Source of the DNA: Oscillospiraceae bacterium
GTDB lineage: Bacteria > Bacillota > Clostridia > Oscillospirales > Ruminococcaceae
Direction: 5' to 3'
Assembly: GCA_017528675.1 (NCBI GenBank)
Contig: JAFXOO010000084.1
Location: 1 to 13,849 of the forward strand
Length of the DNA: 13,849 nt
Each line of letters begins with the position of its first letter. The first letter of the stretch is position 1. The notes under the pieces were generated by a model, which did not search any database, was not told the origin of the DNA, and saw only the letters and a program-made list of their open reading frames with translations. Both the position numbers and the translations under genes were made by a program. Positions 6,268-12,644 of the stretch are shown piece by piece.

Positions 6268-8660
6268 TGATGCTGAATTATACGAAGGACACATTTCTGA
6301 ACTACCTGAAAGCCACCCTGCCGGAGAATTTCACCCCGCAGGAGCTTCACAATGCCATCGGTGACATGGTCATGAGTCTGATGACCGAGGACTGGGAGGA
6401 TTCCCGTGCAGCGCACCGCAATACCCGCCATGCCTGCTATTTCTCGATGGAATTTCTCATGGGCCGCAGTATCTTCAACAATCTGCTGTGCCTTGGTATC
6501 TATGACGAGGTCGAGAAGGCGCTCAACGATCTGGGCACCACCCTTTCTGTCCTTGAGGAGATCGAGGATGCCGCACTCGGCAACGGCGGTCTTGGCAGAC
6601 TTGCCGCCTGCTTCCTTGACAGTGCCGCAACGCTTGACCTGCCGCTCGACGGCTATGGCATCCGCTACAAATACGGCCTGTTCAAGCAGGAGATCCGGGA
6701 CGGATTCCAGTATGAAACCGCCGATAACTGGACAAAATACGGTGATGCCTGGAGCGTGCGCCGGGATGAGGACACCGTGCTTGTCCGGTTCAGCAATATG
6801 ACCGTCAGAGCCGTGCCCTATGACATGCCCGTCATCGGCTACAACACCAGACACATCAGCACGCTGCGCCTGTGGCAGGCAGAGCCGGTGGAGGAGTTCG
6901 ATTTCCACATCTTCAACCAGCAGCACTACCTTGAGGCATGCGCTGAGCAGATTTATGCAGAGAATATCTCCCGCTGCCTCTATCCGAATGATGACACCAA
7001 CGAGGGCAAGAAACTGAGATTGCAGCAGCAGTACTTCTTCTGCTCCGCTTCCCTTCAGGATCTGCTGAAGAAGCACTTTGAGGACTACGGCACCTATGAA
7101 AACCTTGCCGAGGTGCTCACCGTGCAGCTCAATGACACGCACCCTGTCATCTCCATCCCGGAGCTGATCCGCCTGCTGATGAATGAGGGTATTTCCTTTG
7201 CGGATGCCGCAGAGACCGCACGAAAGGTCTTCCGTTACACGAACCACACCATCATGGCAGAGGCACTCGAAAAATGGTGGGCACCGCTCGTTAAGGAGCT
7301 GCTGCCGGAGGTGTACCAGATCATCCTGCGGCTGCATGAAATGCTCATTGCCGAGCTCTATGCAAAGGGTGCCGAAAAATCCGAAATCAACAGCATGCGT
7401 ATCGTGCAGGACAACATGATCCACATGGCGCACATGGCGATCTTCATGGGCAGCTTTGTCAACGGCGTAGCCGAGATTCACACCCAGATTCTCAAGGATA
7501 CGGCGCTGGCGTCCTGGTACAAGTACTATCCGGAGCGCTTCCAGAACAAGACCAACGGCATCACCCAGCGCCGCTGGCTTGCGCTGTGCAACCGGGAGCT
7601 GTCCGCACTCCTCACAGAGCTGCTCGGCTCCGATGCATGGACGACAAACCTTGCCCTGCTCAAAGAGCTCGACAAGTACACCGAAAGCGAGACTGTGATG
7701 AAGCGCTTCATGGACATCAAGACCGAAAAGAAGCGCCAGCTTGTGGCAGCTATCTTCACAAGAGAACCGGAGCGCTTTGAGAATGACGTACAGTGTGAGG
7801 CATTCTTCGATGCAGACAATGCCGTGTTCGACATCCAGATCAAACGCCTGCACGAATACAAGCGCCAGCTCCTCAATGCATTTTCTATTCTCTACCTCTA
7901 CTACGGCATCAAGGACGGCTCGATTGACAAGAACGAGCTGCCGCCTGTCACCTTCCTCTTTGGTGCCAAGGCAGCACCGGGCTACAAGCGTGCCAAGGCC
8001 ATCATCAAGTATATTAACTCCATTGCCGCCATGATCGACGCCGACCCGGAGGTCAATGACAGAATCAAGGTCTTCTTCGTGGCAGATTACAATGTATCCT
8101 ATGCCGAAAAGCTCGTGGCTGCGGCAGATATTTCCGAACAGATCTCCACGGCCGGCACAGAGGCATCCGGCACGGGCAACATGAAGCTCATGCTCAACGG
8201 TGCCGTGACGCTCGGCACCTATGACGGCGCCAATGTCGAAATCGTGCAGGAAGCAGGCGAGGAGAACAACTATATCTTCGGCGCCAGAGTGGAGGAACTC
8301 AAAGAAATCGTGCCGGAGTACGACAGCCGCCGTGTGCTGGCAGAGAATGACAGAATCCGCAAGGTCGTGCAGACGCTGATGGACGGCACCTTCGGTGACA
8401 ATGACGACATCCGTGAGCTGTACGATGCCCTGACTGAAGGCGCAAGCTGGCATGCACCGGACCATTACTATGTGATCGGTGACCTCCAGAGCTACTGCGA
8501 CAAGAAGCTTGAAGCGCTGAAGGATTACAAGGCCGACCGCCTTGCCTTCGCCCGGAAGCAGTGGCACAACATCTGCCACGCCGGCAAGTTCAGCTCCGAC
8601 AGAACCATCGCACAGTACGCCGAGGAGATCTGGCAGATCAAGCCGGTGAAACTGGACTGA
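6267..8660 (+). CDS. glgP: Glycogen/maltodextrin phosphorylase
   Basis: This GT35 enzyme releases glucose-1-phosphate from the non-reducing ends of glycogen or maltodextrin, using pyridoxal phosphate. The 797-residue length is that of short bacterial forms. Landmarks are the HACYFSMEFLMGR block (55-67), the glycine-rich ALGNGGLGRLAACFLDS (103-119), QLNDTHP (287-293), and the cofactor block EASGTGNMKLMLNGA with the Schiff-base lysine K640, followed by TLGTYDGANVEI. Animal-type N-terminal phosphorylation and AMP sites are absent, as in other bacterial enzymes. GGAGG (6255-6259) lies seven bases before ATG 6267, which overlaps the malQ stop; a second ATG at 6270 is a possible alternative. Coupled with malQ, the pair forms a compact alpha-glucan breakdown operon. 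Preference for glycogen over maltodextrin cannot be read from the sequence. Confidence 0.96.
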   Translation: MMLNYTKDTFLNYLKATLPENFTPQELHNAIGDMVMSLMTEDWEDSRAAHRNTRHACYFSMEFLMGRSIFNNLLCLGIYDEVEKALNDLGTTLSVLEEIEDAALGNGGLGRLAACFLDSAATLDLPLDGYGIRYKYGLFKQEIRDGFQYETADNWTKYGDAWSVRRDEDTVLVRFSNMTVRAVPYDMPVIGYNTRHISTLRLWQAEPVEEFDFHIFNQQHYLEACAEQIYAENISRCLYPNDDTNEGKKLRLQQQYFFCSASLQDLLKKHFEDYGTYENLAEVLTVQLNDTHPVISIPELIRLLMNEGISFADAAETARKVFRYTNHTIMAEALEKWWAPLVKELLPEVYQIILRLHEMLIAELYAKGAEKSEINSMRIVQDNMIHMAHMAIFMGSFVNGVAEIHTQILKDTALASWYKYYPERFQNKTNGITQRRWLALCNRELSALLTELLGSDAWTTNLALLKELDKYTESETVMKRFMDIKTEKKRQLVAAIFTREPERFENDVQCEAFFDADNAVFDIQIKRLHEYKRQLLNAFSILYLYYGIKDGSIDKNELPPVTFLFGAKAAPGYKRAKAIIKYINSIAAMIDADPEVNDRIKVFFVADYNVSYAEKLVAAADISEQISTAGTEASGTGNMKLMLNGAVTLGTYDGANVEIVQEAGEENNYIFGARVEELKEIVPEYDSRRVLAENDRIRKVVQTLMDGTFGDNDDIRELYDALTEGASWHAPDHYYVIGDLQSYCDKKLEALKDYKADRLAFARKQWHNICHAGKFSSDRTIAQYAEEIWQIKPVKLD

Positions 8661-8667
8661 TATTCCT

Positions 8668-8742
8668 GTCGGCTTTCAGCCGACTCAGGAGGGGCTCCTC
8701 GCCCCTCCTAAACCACCCTCGGCAGGGCGGTGACCGCCCTGC
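8668..8742 (+). repeat. Three consecutive GC-rich hairpins after glgP
   Basis: Three perfect stem-loops follow the glgP stop within 82 bases: GTCGGCT/AGCCGAC (8668-8684), AGGAGGGGC/GCCCCTCCT (8687-8709) and GCAGGGCGG/CCGCCCTGC (8722-8742). None is followed directly by a T-run, so this is not a standard terminator. It may protect the 3' end of the malQ-glgP mRNA or be a decayed intergenic palindromic repeat. Confidence 0.7.
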
Positions 8743-8770
8743 ACCTGCATCTTAATTATTGTTTTTAATC

Positions 8771-9124
8771 CTTCGCTCTATGTGTGGTGTTACTTATTTA
8801 AAATATCAATCCATAACAATAGGGAGGATGATGTAGATGACCATCTATACCACCAACGAATGGAAAGGTTATGGCAAGCAAAATTATTACTGGAATGAGT
8901 ACCGACTTGAGGGAAATACAGTAGTAAAGTATAAATGCCATAGAAGCAAATTCTTTGACGGGGACGAAAATAACTGGGAACATGAAGAAACTGTGGTGGA
9001 CTCTTGGGATATTGATGATCCAAGTATGCCAGAATGGTTGCATAATTATTTATAATGTTGCTGCCAATAATTAGAAATCCGTTTTAATCATTTAGAAAGC
9101 GAAGTAACACCACACAAAGCGAAG
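8771..9124. mobile_element. Candidate small element bounded by inverted repeats
   Basis: The left end (8771-8795) and the reverse complement of the right end (9102-9124) share CTTCGCT and then a perfect 15-mer TGTGTGGTGTTACTT. The two are separated by three bases on the left and one on the right. Between them lies about 300 bp of clearly AT-richer DNA carrying one small ORF. At the right end AAAGCGAAG is also directly repeated (9096-9104 and 9116-9124). TTAA lies two to three bases outside each end and could be a target duplication, but that is weak. No transposase is present, so any movement would need help in trans. It could instead be a regulatory inverted repeat. Confidence 0.5.
8837..9055 (+). 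CDS. Small acidic protein of unknown function
   Basis: This 72-residue ORF is not recognised. It is supported by AGGGAGG at 8821-8827, nine bases before ATG 8837. The protein is rich in Trp, Tyr, Asp and Glu. It has one cysteine, no signal peptide and no membrane segment, and reads as a small soluble cytoplasmic protein; the C-terminal part (about 45-72) is especially acidic. Codon use is visibly more AT-rich than in glgP and nadB on either side. The gene is the only cargo of a segment bounded by inverted repeats, so horizontal gain is plausible. A small immunity or phage-type protein is conceivable but nothing in the sequence shows it. Confidence 0.65.
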   Translation: MTIYTTNEWKGYGKQNYYWNEYRLEGNTVVKYKCHRSKFFDGDENNWEHEETVVDSWDIDDPSMPEWLHNYL

Positions 9125-9141
9125 AAGTTAAGGTATAAATT

Positions 9142-9173
9142 CCTCATGAGGGTATTTTTCCCTTATATTAAGG
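9142..9173 (+). promoter_or_regulatory. Palindromes in the nadB leader
   Basis: A perfect 10-bp palindrome CCTCATGAGG (9142-9151) is followed by CCTTA-TAT-TAAGG (9161-9173). The right arm of the second overlaps the AAGGAG ribosome binding site of nadB (9170-9175). They could be an operator for an NAD-responsive repressor or a structure that masks the start site. I do not recognise a known NiaR box or riboswitch, and no convincing promoter is seen. Confidence 0.3.
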
Positions 9174-9183
9174 AGAATAATCT

Positions 9184-10650
9184 ATGAACTATGATGTCAT
9201 CATCGCCGGCGCCGGTGCAGCAGGTCTGTATGCGGCGATCAATCTGCCGGCGGACGCTAAAATTCTCCTGCTGACCAAGCGGGAGCTCGGCCTGTGCAAC
9301 ACCGCACTGGCACAGGGCGGCATTGCCGGCGTCTACAATTCGCCGGAGGACAAGACCAGCCTGCACGAGAACGACACCTATATCGCAGGCGGCTTCCAGA
9401 ACAACCACAAGACCGTCCACATGCTCGTAGAGGAAGCGGCGCAGGACATCGGCCGCATCATTGAGCTTGGCGTGGAATTCGACAAGAAGGAGGACGGCGA
9501 CTATCACCGCACCCTTGAAGGCGGCCACAGCAGACGGCGCATCTTCCACCACAAGGATGCAACCGGCAAGGAAATTGCCGACAAGCTGCTTGCCCATGTG
9601 CAGACGCTCCCGAATGTCGATATCCGGGAAAACACGCTGCTTTGCGATGTGAAAAAGACCAGAACAGGCTTTGCGGCACTGCTGCTGCATGAAGGTGTCT
9701 ATGAGACTGCCAATTCCCACTATTTTGTGATGGCAACCGGCGGCATCGGACGGGTCTATGAATTCACGACCAATTCCGCCATTGCGACCGGTGACGGCAT
9801 TATGTTCGCCTATAATATGGGTGCCATGATCCGTGGTCTGAGCCTGATCCAGTTCCATCCCACCGCCTTCAATAACCGCCACACACGGGAGTGCTTCCTC
9901 ATTTCCGAGGCAGTCCGGGGTGAGGGTGCCTATCTGCTCAACTGCGACGGTGAGCGCTTCATGCAGCGCTATGACGACCGTCTGGAGCTGGCGCCCCGTG
10001 ATGTCGTGTCCAACGCCATCGTGCTCGAAAGCAGACGCACAGGCTCGGATGACTTCTACCTCGACATTTCCCACAAGGATCCGGAGGAGGTCAAGAACCG
10101 CTTCCCGATGATCTACAAGAATCTTCTCGACCAGGGCTACGATATGACCAAGGATCGCATCCCGATCTACCCCTGCCAGCATTATCTGATGGGCGGCATC
10201 CAGGTGGATCCGCACTCCCGCACAAGAGTGCCGGGACTGTATGCCTGCGGCGAGTGCTCCAATACGGGCGTGCACGGCAACAACCGGCTTGCCAGCAATT
10301 CCCTGCTCGAAGCGCTGGTATTCTCCCGCCATGCAGCCGAGGATATTGAGAAGAAGATGCGCCACAATGCCGAAAAGCACTTTGAGGATGTCACATTTGA
10401 CCTGCATGAGGGTGCAGAGCCCGTTCCGCACGGTATCCGCACAAATCTGCGGCATATCCTGCAAGAGAGCTATTTTGTCAAGCCCGATGCCGAGAAGATC
10501 CAGAGCAATTTCTCCAGGGTATGCGAGATTCTGCATGACCTGGAGGACGGCAACTACAAAATCAATTCCGACTATGTGGAGGCACGCTCCACTGCCACCA
10601 TCGCATTCCTCATCCTGAATGAGGCAATGATCGAGGAGAAGGGAGTATAA
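9184..10650 (+). CDS. nadB: L-aspartate oxidase
   Basis: NadB oxidises L-aspartate to iminoaspartate with FAD, the first step of de novo NAD synthesis; NadA then condenses this with dihydroxyacetone phosphate to quinolinate. The 488-residue product starts with the dinucleotide motif GAGAAG (9-14). It also has NTALAQGGIAG (39-49), H225 in QFHPT, R272 in PRDVVSNAI, H333 in QHYLMGGIQ, and CGECSNTGVHGNNRLASNSLLE (355-376), with R368 as the substrate-binding arginine. This wording separates it from succinate dehydrogenase flavoproteins. AAGGAG (9170-9175) lies eight bases before the ATG. nadC starts two bases after the stop. nadA, usually nearby in Firmicutes, is not in the window. Confidence 0.95.
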   Translation: MNYDVIIAGAGAAGLYAAINLPADAKILLLTKRELGLCNTALAQGGIAGVYNSPEDKTSLHENDTYIAGGFQNNHKTVHMLVEEAAQDIGRIIELGVEFDKKEDGDYHRTLEGGHSRRRIFHHKDATGKEIADKLLAHVQTLPNVDIRENTLLCDVKKTRTGFAALLLHEGVYETANSHYFVMATGGIGRVYEFTTNSAIATGDGIMFAYNMGAMIRGLSLIQFHPTAFNNRHTRECFLISEAVRGEGAYLLNCDGERFMQRYDDRLELAPRDVVSNAIVLESRRTGSDDFYLDISHKDPEEVKNRFPMIYKNLLDQGYDMTKDRIPIYPCQHYLMGGIQVDPHSRTRVPGLYACGECSNTGVHGNNRLASNSLLEALVFSRHAAEDIEKKMRHNAEKHFEDVTFDLHEGAEPVPHGIRTNLRHILQESYFVKPDAEKIQSNFSRVCEILHDLEDGNYKINSDYVEARSTATIAFLILNEAMIEEKGV

Positions 10651-10651
10651 T

Positions 10652-11548
10652 ATGCAGCTTCTGCAAAGCTATGTTGACCAGATCATCAACACCGCCCTTG
10701 AGGAGGACATCCATTATGTCGATGTGACAACGGATTACCTGCTTCCGGACGGACATACGTCCTCTGCTTACTATATCGCCAAGGACAACGGCATTCTCTG
10801 CGGCATCGACATCGCAAAGCGTGTCTTTGAGCTCATCGGCGGCGGCGGGGTGCCCCCGCTGGCAGGTGCCTCCCAATGCGCCATGGGCGCAAAGGTCGGC
10901 GGGGTTGTCTTTTCCGACTGTCTGACGGATGGATCCGAGGTGAAGAAGGGCGACATCATCGCACGGATGGAGGGTGACACCAAGACGCTCCTGAAGGGTG
11001 AGCGCACGGCGCTGAACATCCTTCAGCACATGTCCGGCATCGCCACGGCAACCAACCGCTGCGTGGCACTTGTACAGGGCACCAATGCCAAAATCACGGA
11101 CACCCGCAAGACTCTGCCCGGTCTGCGCCGTCTGCAAAAATATGCCGTGACTGTCGGCGGCGGCTACAACCACCGCTACAATCTCTCCGAGGGTGCCATG
11201 CTCAAGGACAATCATATTGATGTATACGGCGGCATCACACCCGCAGTGACGGCACTGCGCAAGAGAATCGGCCACATGACCAAGATTGAGGTCGAGGTAC
11301 GAAATTTAGACGAGCTACAGGAAGCGCTTGCTGTCGGCTGCGAGATCATCATGCTTGACAATATGAGCTGTGAGGAGATGACAAAGGCTGTGGAAATCAC
11401 CGCAGGCAGAGCCATGCTCGAAGCCTCCGGCAACATCACAGCCGCCAATATCGCACAGGTCGCAGCGACCGGCGTGGATATCATCTCGCTCGGTGCGCTG
11501 ACGCATTCCGTGATTTGCTTTGATATTTCGATGCGTTTTGACAAGTAA
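10652..11548 (+). CDS. nadC: Nicotinate-nucleotide diphosphorylase (quinolinate phosphoribosyltransferase)
   Basis: NadC converts quinolinate and PRPP to nicotinate mononucleotide, releasing CO2 and pyrophosphate. The signatures are intact: KGERTALNILQHMSGIAT (115-132), DTRKTLPGLR (150-159), GGGYNHRYNL (169-178), KDNH (185-188), EVEV (213-216), LDN (235-237), EASGNI (257-262) and TGVDIISLGALTHS (273-286). The product is 298 residues, longer than typical members (about 275-285). The surplus sits at residues 68-85, a Gly/Pro/Ala-rich stretch with no counterpart in the family that is bounded by a repeated GGV (see the nested repeat). That site is in the N-terminal domain, away from the catalytic motifs, so the enzyme may still work. 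It is translationally adjacent to nadB. Confidence 0.94.
   Translation: MQLLQSYVDQIINTALEEDIHYVDVTTDYLLPDGHTSSAYYIAKDNGILCGIDIAKRVFELIGGGGVPPLAGASQCAMGAKVGGVVFSDCLTDGSEVKKGDIIARMEGDTKTLLKGERTALNILQHMSGIATATNRCVALVQGTNAKITDTRKTLPGLRRLQKYAVTVGGGYNHRYNLSEGAMLKDNHIDVYGGITPAVTALRKRIGHMTKIEVEVRNLDELQEALAVGCEIIMLDNMSCEEMTKAVEITAGRAMLEASGNITAANIAQVAATGVDIISLGALTHSVICFDISMRFDK
10843..10905 (+). repeat. In-frame 54-bp insertion in nadC flanked by 9-bp direct repeats
   Basis: CGGCGGGGT occurs at 10843-10851 and again at 10897-10905, exactly 54 bases (18 codons) apart. The interior is dense in palindromes: GCGGGG/CCCCGC (10845-10859), GGCA/TGCC (10861-10870) and TGCGCC/GGCGCA (10877-10891). Removing one repeat and the interior would leave a 280-residue NadC of normal length and spacing. 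This is the pattern expected of a small palindromic element that entered a gene in frame with a 9-bp target duplication. Confidence 0.6.
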
Positions 11549-11561
11549 GGAGTTGGGTACC

Positions 11562-12281
11562 ATGAAGCGCAGAATTTCAGCCATAATTGCATGTTTGTTA
11601 GCATGCGCCATGCTTGCGGGCTGCGGCAAAAAGCCGGAGCAGGGGAGTGCTGCACCGGCAGATGCATCCGCCCCGAACGGCAACGCACAGGATCCGCAGG
11701 AAGGCCAGTCCTCTGCCGGGAATCCGGATGATTCTTCGGAGGCAAGTGTCGGAGACAGCGGCATTCCCTATGAACCGATTGCGGAAGACGGCGACCTGAA
11801 GATGCCGGCCACGCCCGTTGTTCCGCCCGCCAACAGCGGAAAAATCCATGTCACTGTGGAATCGGTCAGTGTCACAATGGAGGAGCTCAAAGCCCAGAAC
11901 TACACCGTTCCTGTACTGGTCACCATCGACAAGAATCCGGGCATTATCTATTCGGAATGGGGACTGCACATTGACCCGAAATGCACCTTCACCTCCACCA
12001 GTGAAGGGTGCAGATTCCAGACCGTGCATGTGGAAAATGCCGAGCAGCATTTTCTCTGGACAGCCTGGACAACAGCGACACCCTATGACAAGATCGGCAC
12101 GCTTCTTGAAGTGGAGCTCACGCTCCCGATGGATGCAAAGCCGGGTGATAGCTACACGATCACCTATGCCGACACCTCCCTTGCCGACAAGGGAAATGTC
12201 TGGAGCGACGGTTCCACAGATTACGGCACGCAGGACAACGGCGTAACCTGGACGGACGGCGGTGTTACAATCACAGGTTAA
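11562..12281 (+). CDS. Lipoprotein with a C-terminal cohesin-like domain
   Basis: The 239-residue product starts with a lipoprotein signal: basic MKRR, a hydrophobic core, and the lipobox LAGC with lipidated C21. A low-complexity spacer rich in Ser, Asp, Pro and Gly (about 24-92) precedes a single beta-rich domain (about 94-239). That domain reads like a ruminococcal cohesin: alternating strands, the block DKNPGIIYSEWGL (123-135), LPMDAKPGDSYTITY (188-202), and the closing VTWTDGGVTITG. There is no dockerin and no LPxTG sorting signal, so it would be held to the membrane by lipid only. ATG 11562 has TAAGGAG at 11546-11552 nine bases upstream. The gene follows nadC by 13 bases and is probably co-transcribed with nadBC. 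The lipoprotein call is secure; the cohesin call is from pattern recognition and could be another beta-sandwich fold. Confidence 0.85.
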   Translation: MKRRISAIIACLLACAMLAGCGKKPEQGSAAPADASAPNGNAQDPQEGQSSAGNPDDSSEASVGDSGIPYEPIAEDGDLKMPATPVVPPANSGKIHVTVESVSVTMEELKAQNYTVPVLVTIDKNPGIIYSEWGLHIDPKCTFTSTSEGCRFQTVHVENAEQHFLWTAWTTATPYDKIGTLLEVELTLPMDAKPGDSYTITYADTSLADKGNVWSDGSTDYGTQDNGVTWTDGGVTITG

Positions 12282-12307
12282 ATTGCATTCCCTCCGGCCA
12301 GGGAATT

Positions 12308-12380
12308 CCGCTCGCTGCGGCGAGCGGCCAAGGGGCGCTGCCCCTTGGAACCCTGCAAGCTTTTTTACGAAAAAAAGCTT
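12308..12380 (+). repeat. Hairpin cluster after the lipoprotein gene
   Basis: Three stem-loops lie in a row: CCGCTCGC/GCGAGCGG (12308-12327), CCAAGGGGC/GCCCCTTGG (12328-12348) and CAAGCTTTTTT/AAAAAAGCTTG (12356-12381). The phrase AACCCTGCAA followed by GCTTTTTT recurs at 12581-12602, so these are copies of one repeat type. The cluster begins 26 bases after the stop codon. Confidence 0.7.
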
Positions 12381-12411
12381 GGGCAAAAAACGATCCTGAA
12401 CAGGTTTCATA

Positions 12412-12446
12412 AACAGAAAAACCTCTGCTTTGACCGGCAGAGGTTT
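12412..12446 (-). terminator. Terminator hairpin, copy 1 (minus-strand orientation)
   Basis: AAACCTCTGC (12419-12428) pairs with GCAGAGGTTT (12437-12446) around an 8-base loop. On the minus strand the stem runs into TTTTTCTGTTT, so it would stop transcripts coming from the sigma/anti-sigma genes. On the plus strand no T-run follows. Confidence 0.7.
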
Positions 12447-12472
12447 CAGCTTGTCGATAAAGTCCTTTTTCT

Positions 12473-12580
12473 GGTGCCGGCGCACCGGTGAGCGCCCCTA
12501 CCCCTACCCCTCCCCCAGCGGGGGAGGGGTTATATTGCGGGGCCTTCGGCCCCTGCACCCTGATCGGGGCTGCCGCCCCG
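12473..12580. repeat. Array of four GC-rich stem-loops
   Basis: Successive perfect or near-perfect hairpins are GGTGC/GCACC (12473-12486), CCCCTCCCCC/GGGGGAGGGG (12507-12529), GGGGCC/GGCCCC (12539-12553) and CGGGGC/GCCCCG (12565-12580). No reading frame is supported here. Together with the flanking hairpins they fill the intergenic space of more than 300 bases between the lipoprotein and anti-sigma genes. Confidence 0.7.
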
Positions 12581-12611
12581 AACCCTGCAAAATAGCTTTT
12601 TTGACAGACTG

Positions 12612-12641
12612 AAACCTCTGCTTTGACCAGCAGAGGTTTTT
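12612..12641 (+). terminator. Terminator hairpin, copy 2 (plus-strand orientation)
   Basis: This has the same stem as copy 1, AAACCTCTGC (12612-12621) with GCAGAGGTTT (12630-12639), and runs into TTTTTCTG on the plus strand. It would end plus-strand transcripts of the nadB-nadC-lipoprotein operon. It lies three bases past the anti-sigma stop codon on the other strand. Confidence 0.75.
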
Positions 12642-12644
12642 CTG

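Noticed and set aside
6225..8579. 784-codon open frame on the minus strand opposite glgP
   Set aside because: It is a shadow of the GC-rich glgP gene; it lacks a ribosome binding site and recognisable motifs, while the plus-strand frame is a complete phosphorylase.
8771..9124. Insertion sequence with its own transposase
   Set aside because: The only ORF is 72 codons without any transposase motif, so at most this is a non-autonomous element.
9163..10536. 457-codon open frame on the minus strand opposite nadB
   Set aside because: It is a shadow of nadB with no start signals and no family match in its wording.
12282..12644. CRISPR array or structured RNA gene in the hairpin-rich region
   Set aside because: The hairpins differ from each other and have no regular spacing; no promoter or known RNA family is recognised.
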